A stretch of DNA of 64,000 nucleotides. It comes from JAPLKB01 sp964532465 (GTDB lineage Bacteria > Desulfobacterota > Syntrophorhabdia > Syntrophorhabdales > Syntrophorhabdaceae). Positions 26,267 through 34,882 of the stretch are shown here, piece after piece. Under the pieces are notes generated by a model. That model saw nothing but the letters and a program-made list of their open reading frames with translations, had not been told where the DNA came from and did no database searches. Both the position numbers and the translations under genes were made by a program. The stretch covers positions 30,675-94,674 of the forward strand of contig CAZHHX010000011.1 of assembly GCA_964532465.1 (NCBI GenBank), given 5' to 3'. Numbering within the stretch: position 1 is the first letter of the stretch; every line of letters starts with the position of its first letter.

Positions 26267-28012
26267 TTATTTAAAAAATTGGAGATAAGACCGAAGGTTA
26301 ACTTTTTTCTTTTTCAATTTAAGCTTGCTTCTAATATTGTTTCTGTAGGTATCAACAGCGCTGGGCGCTACTCCCAATATCGCTGCTATCTCTTTCGTTG
26401 ATTTGCCGGTCTTGATAAGAGATGCTACCTGCGCTTCTCTTGGAGTAAAGTTGAGTTGCTTTATGCTGTGAAGGAAGGGGGATGCAATTTCATTGAGATT
26501 TAATTCAATTATGGAAAGACAGGAGTTTTGCTCTGAATCCAGACGGCTTTTCTTCATCTTTTCTATGTATGGCAACACAATTTGATTAATATTCGACGAA
26601 AACCGTTCTTCAAGTTCTTTTTCATCATTTGTCTTTTGCTGTAACAGCACTTTTAACGCGGTATTGAATTCCTCAAGGGTCTTGGCTTTAATCTTCAGCC
26701 TATTTTCACTTTCCCGAAGGGCTTCTTCTATTCGCTTACGTTCAGTGATATCATGTATCAATGCCTGAAGAAGTCTTTCTTCTCCCACATGAACAACATG
26801 CAAATTAATCTCTGCGTCAAATACAGTTCCATTACTCCTTATATGCTGCCATTCAAAGCGCTGGGGAGTGCCTGAAAGAGCGGCGTCTACCCTGGCTTTT
26901 TTCCGGGAGTCGCTGCCGTCAGGCTGGAAGGGAGGAGAAAGCTTATGAGGGGTCTGACCGATAATCTGCTCCCTGGCAACTCCGAACAATTCAAGAGCTT
27001 TCGCGTTGCAATCAATAAGAATGCCCTCTCTTGCAAGTAATATTGCGTCATTTGCATTCTCGAAGATACTCCGGTATTTATTTTCCGAGCTTTTCAGTTC
27101 ACCGGTACGCTCCTCTACTAAACGTTCAAGGTGATCACGGTGTTTTTTCAGTTCTTCTTCAGCCTGCCTGTGCTCAGTGATATCACGGCATATCGTTATA
27201 ATCTGTATTTTTCCCTCAATTTCTAAGGATGTTGCATTGATCTCAATAGAGGTAATGTTGCCTTTTGAATCCACATAGTCAATTTCCAGGTTTCTCATAT
27301 ATCCTTTCTCAAAGACTGTCTTGATTGCCGCTGAATTTTTTTCTTTTTCATAATCGGCAGTCCATTCCATAACGCTTCTGCCGACTATCTCCCTCAGATC
27401 ATGGTGTCCGGTAAAACGGACATATTCGGGATTTGCATCAAGCACCAGACCGTCTTTATTTAGGATAACAAATCCTGTGTTGGTTGTTTCAATCAATATA
27501 CGGTATTTATTTTTACTTTCCTGCAACTTCTCTTCAGCCCGCTTACGTTCGGTAATGTCTGTCACCACTGTGAGCAGGTAATCTTCGTCGGCGATTTTTA
27601 TTTTTGATGAGTTAAACAAGCCGTACCTTATTTCTTCTCCCTTTGTTCTTGTCTGTAACTCAAGATTTTCCACATACCCTTTTTTGCTGAGTTCATTCAG
27701 AAAAAGCGCTCTCTGGTCCGGTGTTATATATCCAACACCGGTGGATGTATTTCCGATCAGATCCTCTCGTTCAAGACCCATGACCTTCGAGAACGACTCG
27801 TTTACATCTGTATATCTGCCCTCCCTGATTGTCGTTATTGCCATAGGGATGGGGCTTTTCAGGAAACCTACCGCAAACTTCTCCTCATTTTCATGGAGTT
27901 TCTTCTCTGTCTGTATATGGTCCGATTCTGACTGTTCGAGTTTTTTGATTCTCTGTTTTAAAAAGGATATTTCTTCAATCAGCGCTGAATTTTTCCTGGA
28001 CGTGTCTTTCAT
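26267..28012 (-). CDS. Multi-PAS regulator with LuxR-type DNA-binding domain
   Basis: 581 residues. A short N-terminal coiled coil resembles that of the kinase at 24938 (both begin MKDxSRxN and continue with LKQRI). Three PAS/PAC units follow at about 40-160, 165-285 and 310-440, then a helical linker, then a LuxR/GerE helix-turn-helix at about 515-581 (LNFTPREAQVASLIKTGKS, then KEIAAILGVAPSAVDTYR). No kinase or receiver domain, so it is a one-component sensor-regulator. The DNA target is unknown; the adjacent PAS kinase and REC-PAS genes are candidates. Confidence 0.87.
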   Translation of the reverse strand: MKDTSRKNSALIEEISFLKQRIKKLEQSESDHIQTEKKLHENEEKFAVGFLKSPIPMAITTIREGRYTDVNESFSKVMGLEREDLIGNTSTGVGYITPDQRALFLNELSKKGYVENLELQTRTKGEEIRYGLFNSSKIKIADEDYLLTVVTDITERKRAEEKLQESKNKYRILIETTNTGFVILNKDGLVLDANPEYVRFTGHHDLREIVGRSVMEWTADYEKEKNSAAIKTVFEKGYMRNLEIDYVDSKGNITSIEINATSLEIEGKIQIITICRDITEHRQAEEELKKHRDHLERLVEERTGELKSSENKYRSIFENANDAILLAREGILIDCNAKALELFGVAREQIIGQTPHKLSPPFQPDGSDSRKKARVDAALSGTPQRFEWQHIRSNGTVFDAEINLHVVHVGEERLLQALIHDITERKRIEEALRESENRLKIKAKTLEEFNTALKVLLQQKTNDEKELEERFSSNINQIVLPYIEKMKKSRLDSEQNSCLSIIELNLNEIASPFLHSIKQLNFTPREAQVASLIKTGKSTKEIAAILGVAPSAVDTYRNNIRSKLKLKKKKVNLRSYLQFFK

Positions 28013-28227
28013 CTGTTCCCCCTATGGGTGACAAATAATATCTATATATATCAGCATTTGAGAAGATTACCGGATAACCATTGGGGATGTCAAATATAAT
28101 TGTATACAAAATCGGCAGTATTATACTTTGGGAAGATATGGCTTGATAAAAATCATATAAATGCTTAAAATAAATTACACGTTTATCGCTTGGGCAGCGG
28201 TAACGAATTCAGGTAAAGGAGTAAGAT

Positions 28228-28542
28228 ATGTTTGAGGTAACAGATAAGGCAGGCGAAGTAATAAAGCAATTCCTTGAAGGGAAAGAAGCTTCTGTTTCCG
28301 TAAGGATTATGAAGATGGAAGGCGGGTGATCAGGTCCCTCACTGGGTATGGCTCTGGATGAGCCACAGGAAAACGACGAAGTTTTTAATGAAAAAGGTAT
28401 CAAGTTTATTATCGAAAAGACATTGTTCCAGGAAGTGCAACCCATCAACGTTGAATTTGTTGAATCAGCCATGGGCGCCGGGTTTACGATAAAGTCCGAG
28501 CTCTCGAAAAATGCAGGCTGCGGAAGTTCATGCAGTTGTTAA
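28228..28542 (+). CDS. HesB/IscA-like selenoprotein with in-frame UGA
   Basis: 104 residues when UGA at 28327-28329 is read as selenocysteine 34. Start preceded by aaaggag. Before the UGA the frame encodes FEVTDKAGEVIKQFL and RIMKMEGG; after it SGPSLGMALDEPQENDEVF, i.e. the HesB/IscA fold continues without a break. The UGA replaces the first conserved cysteine of the family (GG-C-SG becomes GG-U-SG), and the C-terminus keeps three cysteines in GCGSSCSC (98, 102, 104). HesB-like selenoproteins are a known group in anaerobes. The standard family assembles or carries Fe-S clusters; the Sec form may have a redox role instead. Automatic calling would start it at 28348 and lose the first third. Confidence 0.9.
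28327..28365 (+). promoter_or_regulatory. Bacterial SECIS element of the HesB-like gene
   Basis: From the UGA (28327-28329) to a hairpin TGGCTC/GAGCCA (28349-28354, 28360-28365) with loop TGGAT. The GG in the loop is about 27 bases past the UGA, as in other bacterial SECIS hairpins. Confidence 0.75.
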
Positions 28543-28574
28543 GATAATATAACAATGAGCCAGGTAATGATTTA

Positions 28575-29543
28575 TTGAAAGAGCATACATCAGGAAAGAT
28601 AAGCGCTATCATCTTTTTTAGTATGCTCTTTCTTTTTCTCTTTGCTGTCTCAAATGCTCAGGCAGACAAATATGAAACAACTGTCGGAGGCTGGGCAATG
28701 GCCGTGCAAAGGGCAGACAATCTCTGGGGTAAAGGCCACAGAAGAATTGACAGCCTTGGCTCAAAGGCTGATTCCAGCTCATCATATATGGCCCTGCCAT
28801 ATTTCGACGCTAAGTATATCCCGAATTATCAGGACGGACAGAAAGGCATAGCCACAATATATCTCAATACCATTACCGAGCCGGGCAGTATAAATATGGG
28901 TATGAAATATATCTTTCCGAAAGGCGGTGTTGTTGATGTGTCCGGTTTTTATTCTCTGCTGGCAAAAAACTGGCAAAATCCTTACGTGTTATACAGAACA
29001 GCAACAAATACCATGTATTCCGGCGGCAGGATTACTTACGCAAAAATCATGGACACCAACCTTTCTCTTTCTTATAGGATTGCCAGAACTGATGTTGACA
29101 ATGATGTCATTGGAGGACTTTACTCAAATCTCAGACAGGATGGATTTACCCATAGGGCAAGCATAGATTATAAATACGATTTTAATAAAATGTTCAGTAT
29201 CATACCTGAATTTTCATTTGAAAGAGGTCAGTTTGACGGTAGCAGCAACAGCTACAACAGTTATGGAGGCGGCCTCGGATTTGTCATAAGAACTCCGTTT
29301 TTCAACCTCAATACGCGATTTTACGGCAGTACGGCAAAATTTGACAGGCTCCATCCCATATTCGCGAAGACAAGGGATGAACAAACATATGGAACAAGCA
29401 TTGTGGCCACATTCCCGGAGCCCTTCGGATGGAAGAAATATAAAATACTGGCAGGAATCAACGGGTATCAAACAGAATCGAATATAAGATTCTTTGACCG
29501 ATACACAATGATGTCTCTTGTGGGGCTTGCATATAGCTTTTGA
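28575..29543 (+). CDS. Outer-membrane beta-barrel protein
   Basis: 322 residues from a TTG start; a later in-frame ATG at 28623 would cut away the charged part of the signal peptide, so TTG is preferred. Signal peptide core at residues about 11-26 with NAQA cleavage. The rest is a run of alternating strands with aromatic ends (VDVSGFYSLLAKNW, RITYAKIMDTNLSLSYRIA, GGGLGFVI) and a final AYSF, ending in Phe as outer-membrane barrels do. No family named. Its stop overlaps the start of the glycosylase gene, an odd pairing that suggests shared transcription without shared function. Confidence 0.75.
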   Translation: MKEHTSGKISAIIFFSMLFLFLFAVSNAQADKYETTVGGWAMAVQRADNLWGKGHRRIDSLGSKADSSSSYMALPYFDAKYIPNYQDGQKGIATIYLNTITEPGSINMGMKYIFPKGGVVDVSGFYSLLAKNWQNPYVLYRTATNTMYSGGRITYAKIMDTNLSLSYRIARTDVDNDVIGGLYSNLRQDGFTHRASIDYKYDFNKMFSIIPEFSFERGQFDGSSNSYNSYGGGLGFVIRTPFFNLNTRFYGSTAKFDRLHPIFAKTRDEQTYGTSIVATFPEPFGWKKYKILAGINGYQTESNIRFFDRYTMMSLVGLAYSF

Positions 29544-30358
29544 TAATTTCCTCAAATCAGGCGCTTTCTTTCCGGAAAATAATCTACGATTACTACAACA
29601 AAAACGGCCGCCGGCTCCCCTGGAGGGAAACATACGACCCCTACCGCATCCTCGTATCGGAAATTATGCTCCAGCAAACACAGGTGGAGAGGGTGCTGGA
29701 AAAATACCCTGCTTTTATTGGCGCTTTTCCTGATTTTCGGGCTCTTGCCCATGCAGATTTTAGAAATGTGCTGGGAATGTGGCAGGGCCTCGGCTATAAC
29801 AGGCGGGCTCTCCTGCTGAAAGCGCTTGCCGGAACCGTTGTTCAGGATTATAGCGGCAACCTGCCCTCAAATAACAATGATCTGCTGAAACTGCCCGGCA
29901 TCGGCAAGGCAACGGCCGGCGCAATCCTTGCCTTTGCATTTAATATCCCTTCAGCTTTTATCGAGACAAATATACGCAGGGTGTTTATTCATCATTTCTT
30001 TCAGGAAAGCGCTGTGATTAGCGACAGCGCAATTATGCCCCTTGTGGGAAAAACTCTGGATGTCCTGAATCCTAAAGCCTGGTATTATGCTCTTATGGAT
30101 TACGGGTCAATGCTGAGAAAAAATATACAGAATCCGAACAGGCGAAGCGCCCATTATCAAAAACAAATTCCTTTTAAATATTCTGACAGAAAAATCAGGG
30201 GGGAAATCATAAGGATGCTCATACATAAAACCCATATATCAGAAGATGAGGCTTATACTTTGGATGAAAAAGACGCGGAAAGGGTAAAGAAAATTCTCAT
30301 TCAAATGGAAAAAGAAGGGTTAATAAGAGGACAGGATGGTTTATACTCTATCTCATAA
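29540..30358 (+). CDS. MutY-like HhH-GPD DNA glycosylase lacking the Fe-S cluster
   Basis: 272 residues from a TTG that overlaps the previous stop. The A/G-specific glycosylase core is clear: RRLPWRETYDPYRILVSEIM with LQQTQVERV (adenine glycosylase Glu37 position) and the helix-hairpin-helix LPGIGKATAGAILAFAFN. Two departures: the catalytic Asp position reads FIETNIRRV, with Glu in place of Asp, and the four cysteines of the [4Fe-4S] loop after the MDYGSML segment are absent. There is no C-terminal NUDIX-like 8-oxoG domain; instead a short winged-helix-like tail (KKILIQMEKEGLI). Likely a repair glycosylase of altered specificity; related short proteins occur in other bacteria and are often misnamed HesB. 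Confidence 0.82.
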   Translation: MIISSNQALSFRKIIYDYYNKNGRRLPWRETYDPYRILVSEIMLQQTQVERVLEKYPAFIGAFPDFRALAHADFRNVLGMWQGLGYNRRALLLKALAGTVVQDYSGNLPSNNNDLLKLPGIGKATAGAILAFAFNIPSAFIETNIRRVFIHHFFQESAVISDSAIMPLVGKTLDVLNPKAWYYALMDYGSMLRKNIQNPNRRSAHYQKQIPFKYSDRKIRGEIIRMLIHKTHISEDEAYTLDEKDAERVKKILIQMEKEGLIRGQDGLYSIS

Positions 30359-30435
30359 ACCTGCAGGACCTCCGGTAAAACCCTGTTTTTCTGAAATATC
30401 GGGGATCAGGATACAGCAGTCTTTATTTCAGCAGC

Positions 30436-31059
30436 TTATCTGATCAGGTCAATTTTTGTCAGCGTCACCATAGTCGATATTCTCGGGGCATTTGCCAGAT
30501 TCCATACCGTGTATTGTTCCGCAAAAAGAACCTCGGCTGACACGCCGTCTACAGGTATAATAACCTGAAACCCTCTTAAGGCCGCAGCGCTCGCCGTATA
30601 AAGGACAGCGCCGTGCGCTGCTGTTCCGGTTACAATTACGGTCTTTATGCCTTTATCTTTAAGGATTTTTTCAAGATCAGTCCCAAGGAATTTATCAGGT
30701 CCTGATTTTACAACCGGTTCGTTCCCAAGGGGGGCCAGTTCTTTCGCAATATCAGCCGGTACTGCTCCGGCAGATAGACTGTAAATAACGTACATATCTT
30801 TTGTCCGTGCGTCTGTAAGAAGTTTTTTCACTCCCGGGATGGAACTGATGCAGCGGGGACGGTTCGTCGGATTGCAGGTTTGTTTGTTGAAGTCCAGCAA
30901 CAAAAGCGCCGTGGTCTTAGCATCTGCTGTTACCGGTTTTAATTCCGGCGCCGGCGGTATTTTCACTGTCTGCCATTCATCGACAATATTCTGGGCATCA
31001 AGGGGCAGGTTAACAAAAATGAATGATATTGCAAGAAAACACATTAATAAATATTTCAT
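30436..31059 (-). CDS. Secreted isochorismatase-fold protein lacking the catalytic cysteine
   Basis: 207 residues from the ATG with an aaggagg site; a longer start at 31086 is less likely. N-terminal signal peptide (KYLLMCFLAISFIFVNLPL), so periplasmic, which is unusual for the family. The fold is seen in TTALLLLDFN (catalytic Asp), VVKSGPDKFLGTDLEKIL (Lys region) and KTVIVTGTAAHGAVLYTA. In active cysteine hydrolases this last stretch carries Cys before V; here Ala stands there. Probably non-hydrolytic or of altered chemistry. The gene is between a glycosylase (convergent) and glucan phosphorylase, with no obvious pathway link. Confidence 0.75.
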   Translation of the reverse strand: MKYLLMCFLAISFIFVNLPLDAQNIVDEWQTVKIPPAPELKPVTADAKTTALLLLDFNKQTCNPTNRPRCISSIPGVKKLLTDARTKDMYVIYSLSAGAVPADIAKELAPLGNEPVVKSGPDKFLGTDLEKILKDKGIKTVIVTGTAAHGAVLYTASAAALRGFQVIIPVDGVSAEVLFAEQYTVWNLANAPRISTMVTLTKIDLIR

Positions 31060-31110
31060 AACATCCTCCTTAAAATTTATATCCATTCACTTCTTTACCG
31101 GAAATAGGCA

Positions 31111-32871
31111 TTACCGGAAATAGGCATTTAACACGTACTGCTGGAGCATTCTCTGGGTATTGAAGAAGGAGCCGTTTAAGGCAATAACATGGCGCATGAT
31201 GTGAATAAAGCGATTTCTGTTGTCGTAAAACAAGGGAATAATGACATTTTCCAGTTTATCGTAAAGGGCGCGGGCATCTCTCGATTCATCCGAATTCTCT
31301 TTGTTGCCTGCTCGCCTCTCTCCGATAGACCATCCCGTAACCCCCTCGATATGCCCTTCAATCCACCATCCGTCAAGTATGCTTAAACTCGGCACTCCAT
31401 TGAGCGCCGCCTTCATTCCGCTCGTACCGGAAGCCTCAAGGGGAGGCATGGGGGTATTGAGCCATAAATCCACACCTGATGTCATCATCTTCCCTAAAGA
31501 AAAATCATAATTCTCCAAATAGGCAACTTTGACATCGTTTTTCAGTTGTTCTTTAAATTGGAATATACGCTCAATTATTGCCTTACCACCAAAGTCATTG
31601 GGATGCGCCTTACCGCCATAGATAATCTGCAAAGTGGAGAACTTTTTTGAAATGTTTTTTAAACGTTCAATGTCAGTGAATAATAAATCACCCCTTTTGT
31701 AGGGCGTTGCCCGTCGTGCAAAACCGATAGTAAATACCTCGGCATCCATGTCCGTCTTTGTTGCTCTGTTCACATAGCTGATAAGCTCTTTTTTTGCTTT
31801 CATGTGGGCCAGCCACAATTCGTCCTCGGGGATACTTAAAGCATACCTGAGGCTGAAATTATCCTGTTTCCAGCCTGATATATACCTGTCAAAAAGTTCC
31901 TGAACAGCCTCCGATGTCCAGGTTTGCGCATGAACACCGTTGGTAATTGCGTCTATATGATAGCCGGCAAACATGTGGTTTGAAACTTCACCGTGTTTTT
32001 TAGCGACACCGTTGACATAGTGACTTAAATTCAGGGCGAGATATGTCATATTCAGCATGAGCGTACCGGGCTTGCTGTCTTTAACATTGAAACATTCCTT
32101 GCCCTGCCCGAATATGCGATCAAAAACATTCATACAGAGAACATCCTTCATATCAATAAAATTCTCATGATGTCCGAGAATTTGGGACATCAATTCCATA
32201 GGGAATTGGTCATGACCAGCAGCAACCGGTGTATGAGTAGTGAAAATACACTTTTTTTTAACAGCTTCAATGTCGCCGTATGTTACAGATTCTCTTCCGG
32301 CTTTTTTTGCCTCTTCTTCAAGAAGTTCAACTGTAAGAAGACTCGCGTGGCCTTCATTCATATGATACCGCTCAATACCCGAATATCCAAGGGCATTGAG
32401 CATTTTTACTCCGCCTATGCCAAGAATTGCCTCCTGACAGAGTCTGTATTTCTGGTCTCCTCCGTAAAGGTTTTGAGTGAGCGATCTGTCCCATTCAGAG
32501 TTTTCAGGCATATCAGTATCGAGAAAATATACAGGTATTTTAAAACCGCTTATCCCTGTTACCTCATATTTCCATGCGCGATAAGTAACGGTGCGACTTT
32601 CCAGGATGCCTGATACCCTTGGAGACATTTCTTCAAGAAAATCTTCTATGACCCAATTGGACGGCTCTTCAATCTGTCTGCCCTCTGAATCAATTTTCTG
32701 AAAAAAGTAACCTTTCCGGTACAGGAGAGTTACTGCAATCATAGGAATCTCAAGGTCTGCCGCCGAGCGGATAGTGTCGCCTGCAAGGATACCAAGGCCG
32801 CCGCTATATGTGGGCATCTGAGGATCAACAGCAATTTCCATCGAAAAATAGGCAATTTTTCTTTCATCCAT
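31111..32871 (-). CDS. glgP: Alpha-glucan (maltodextrin/glycogen) phosphorylase
   Basis: 586 residues from the ATG behind aaggagatac; a longer frame begins at 32925. Short bacterial form of glucan phosphorylase (the TIGR02094 type, without the long N-terminal extension). Visible motifs: AYFSMEIAVDPQMPTYSGGL at the N-terminus, TTHTPVAAGHDQFP, IGFARRATPYKRGDLL and EASGTSGMKAALNG, the last containing the pyridoxal-phosphate region. It releases glucose-1-phosphate from storage glucans in the cytoplasm. No other glycogen genes are adjacent. Confidence 0.93.
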   Translation of the reverse strand: MDERKIAYFSMEIAVDPQMPTYSGGLGILAGDTIRSAADLEIPMIAVTLLYRKGYFFQKIDSEGRQIEEPSNWVIEDFLEEMSPRVSGILESRTVTYRAWKYEVTGISGFKIPVYFLDTDMPENSEWDRSLTQNLYGGDQKYRLCQEAILGIGGVKMLNALGYSGIERYHMNEGHASLLTVELLEEEAKKAGRESVTYGDIEAVKKKCIFTTHTPVAAGHDQFPMELMSQILGHHENFIDMKDVLCMNVFDRIFGQGKECFNVKDSKPGTLMLNMTYLALNLSHYVNGVAKKHGEVSNHMFAGYHIDAITNGVHAQTWTSEAVQELFDRYISGWKQDNFSLRYALSIPEDELWLAHMKAKKELISYVNRATKTDMDAEVFTIGFARRATPYKRGDLLFTDIERLKNISKKFSTLQIIYGGKAHPNDFGGKAIIERIFQFKEQLKNDVKVAYLENYDFSLGKMMTSGVDLWLNTPMPPLEASGTSGMKAALNGVPSLSILDGWWIEGHIEGVTGWSIGERRAGNKENSDESRDARALYDKLENVIIPLFYDNRNRFIHIMRHVIALNGSFFNTQRMLQQYVLNAYFR

Positions 32872-32963
32872 AGTTTTGTATCTCCTTATAAAATAATTGT
32901 CTCCCAGGAAGGATGCTGATTGCAATATAAATATGACTTGTCCGGCTGAGGGGGCGACTTGAT

Positions 32964-33614
32964 TTAGATATTTCTATCAAACTGGCGCAACATTTCGTCT
33001 ATTTCCTCCTGGGACATTGACTCTCCTCCGGAGCTTACGTTTTCAGCGGGCATATCGGCAAATGTCATTTGTTCTGAAATTGTTATTGTTTTTTCAGGCA
33101 GACCACCAAAGAGCGCGTTCAGGTCGTCCTGTGAAAGCATGTTTTCCATTCCGTTTAATTCTTTCTGTACCACCGTTTTTGTGTTTTCAGGCGTTTCTCC
33201 GAACAACGCGTTAAGGTCATCCTGGGATAATAGATTTTCCATTCCGTTTAATTCTTTCTGAGCCACTGCTGTTTTGTTTTCAGGCGTTTCGCCAAACAAT
33301 TCGTTCAGGTCGTCCTGCGACAGGAGATTTTCCATTCCGTTAAATTCTTTCTGAGCCACTGTTTTGGTGTTTTCAGGCGTTTCTCCGAACAACGCGTTAA
33401 GGTCATCCTGGGATAATAGATTTTCCATTCCGTTTAATTCTTTCTGTGCGACTGTTTTAGTGTCTTCAGGGGTTTCTCCGAAGAGCGAGTTCAGGTCGTC
33501 CTGCGACAGGAGATTTTCCATTCCCTTTAATTCTTTCTGTCTAACTGCTGTTTTGTTCTCAGTCGTTTCGCCAAACAATTCGTTCAGGTCATCCTGTGAC
33601 AGTAGATTTTCCAT
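32964..33614 (-). CDS. Tandem-repeat protein with six FliM-N-terminus-like motifs
   Basis: 216 residues. Five complete 31-residue repeats and a shorter sixth each begin MENLLSQDDLNxLFGE (MENMLSQDDLNALFG in the sixth). The 93-base DNA units are nearly identical. A seventh, more divergent motif, MSQEEIDEMLRQF, ends the protein. The LSQ-D/E-D/E-I/L-D/N-x-L-L/F pattern matches the CheY-phosphate-binding N-terminal peptide of the flagellar switch protein FliM. There is no signal peptide or membrane helix, and spacers are charged (ENTKTVAQKELNG). It might bind several phosphorylated CheY-like proteins at once; that function is inferred from the motif only. No flagellar or chemotaxis genes are adjacent. 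Repeats starting with Met suggest that an N-terminal-coding segment was amplified. Confidence 0.8.
   Translation of the reverse strand: MENLLSQDDLNELFGETTENKTAVRQKELKGMENLLSQDDLNSLFGETPEDTKTVAQKELNGMENLLSQDDLNALFGETPENTKTVAQKEFNGMENLLSQDDLNELFGETPENKTAVAQKELNGMENLLSQDDLNALFGETPENTKTVVQKELNGMENMLSQDDLNALFGGLPEKTITISEQMTFADMPAENVSSGGESMSQEEIDEMLRQFDRNI
33149..33614 (-). repeat. Five full 93-bp tandem coding repeats
   Basis: In-frame units inside the repeat protein gene, about 93 bases each and differing by only a few bases. Units 2, 3 and 5 share the ENTKT/EDTKT spacer, units 1 and 4 the ENKTAV spacer, an alternating pattern that suggests amplification of a dimer. Confidence 0.8.
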
Positions 33615-33746
33615 TACCCTTCCAAAAGTCGAAGTGGTGTTACTTTAAAATTTTATCGGCAGAAAATACTATTACGTAAGTATTTTATTACATATTTTTA
33701 ATAATTTGAAACAAATCAGTAAAATAATTTACTCAAAAACATTAAT

Positions 33747-34760
33747 TTACCCCCTAAAAGTTAAAAGCGCGTCAAAAATATTACCTTTCATTGTTATCCG
33801 GTCGCTGTATAAAATAAAGCTTCCCTTTTCAATGTCCTGCTTCTCCCAGGTCGCATATATCCCCTTTTCTTTAAACCTTTCAATATTCATTCGCTTATGC
33901 CCTATGAGGTGTGGAATGTCTGCGCTGTTTAACTTTACCGTTACATCGCCTTTTATTGATGCAATGTCAATCTTTGCCCTAACTGCAAGATAGAATGCCT
34001 GTGATTTGACCATATATCCGAAGGCAGGGTGAAATTGGCCTGCCACTATGCTGTCTTTTATGATTTCATTATCCGTAAGTCCCATTTTAACTGTTTTTAT
34101 GTCATGTTTTAATGCATTGAGATATATATATATAGCGCGTTCAATTGCCTCTCCAAATTGAATAGGCACAAAAAGACCGCTTTCATACATCATGTGAAGG
34201 GGGGTATTTTTTAGGACAACAAGCGGGTAAATCCTTATATAATGAGGGGCCAGGAGAATAATATGTTCGGCAGTTTCCTTTATATCGATCATTGTTTCAT
34301 CAGGCAGGCCAACCATAGCCTGAAGAGCAACATGAAATCCCTCGTTTTTTAAGAAATGAAAGGCCCTGTAAAAATCCTCAACAGTATGACCTCTATTGAG
34401 TTTTTTCAGTATCGCATCATTAAATACCGGCATACCGAGTTCAATTACAGTAACCCTGTTCTCTTTCAATATACGAATTGTTTCCTTATTGAGAGGGACA
34501 GGTTTTGTGGAAATCCTGAAATTTAAAATACTTTCCGAAAATCTGTCAAAATAATGAAAAAGGGTCTTAAGCACGGAAGGTTCGATATTAAAAATATTCC
34601 CTCCGAAGAGGCCGACTTCATACTTGCCTTCCCCTTTTTCTAAAGATTTTTCAATCAGTGAAGGCAAATCGTTGCTATGAACATCGGTAATGCAGCCCTG
34701 ATCGCAATAAATGCAGCGGTCTGTGCAGCCAAGGTGCGGCAGAAAGACAGGAATAATCAT
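33747..34760 (-). CDS. Radical SAM protein of the Elp3-like/COG1243 group
   Basis: 337 residues. N-terminal CTDRCIYCDQ gives the CxxxCxxC [4Fe-4S]/SAM site (about residues 11-18), followed by the GLFGGN glycine motif, ISTKPVPLNKETI and the VALQAMVGLPDET segment seen in the group. Uncharacterised; the N-terminal part resembles the radical SAM domain of Elp3, but the acetyltransferase domain is absent. It is often found next to RNase III in related genomes, as here, where rnc lies 122 bases upstream. A role in tRNA or RNA processing is conceivable, not shown. Confidence 0.85.
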   Translation of the reverse strand: MIIPVFLPHLGCTDRCIYCDQGCITDVHSNDLPSLIEKSLEKGEGKYEVGLFGGNIFNIEPSVLKTLFHYFDRFSESILNFRISTKPVPLNKETIRILKENRVTVIELGMPVFNDAILKKLNRGHTVEDFYRAFHFLKNEGFHVALQAMVGLPDETMIDIKETAEHIILLAPHYIRIYPLVVLKNTPLHMMYESGLFVPIQFGEAIERAIYIYLNALKHDIKTVKMGLTDNEIIKDSIVAGQFHPAFGYMVKSQAFYLAVRAKIDIASIKGDVTVKLNSADIPHLIGHKRMNIERFKEKGIYATWEKQDIEKGSFILYSDRITMKGNIFDALLTFRG

Positions 34761-34882
34761 ATATATAAGATACAGGACTTAGACCCAGGAATCCAGTTTG
34801 TTTATTGCGATAAGCTTTTAAAAGAATTTATGAATTTTACATTGCTGCAAAAGATCCAATTTATTACATCTTTTGCCTGCTT

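Noticed and set aside
28327..28329. TGA as a sequencing error or pseudogene mark in the HesB-like frame
   Set aside because: The codon is exactly at the family's Cys, the frame is intact on both sides and a SECIS-like hairpin follows.
33149..33614. Tandem 93-bp repeats as a CRISPR array
   Set aside because: The units are contiguous, coding and in frame, without unique spacers between short repeats.
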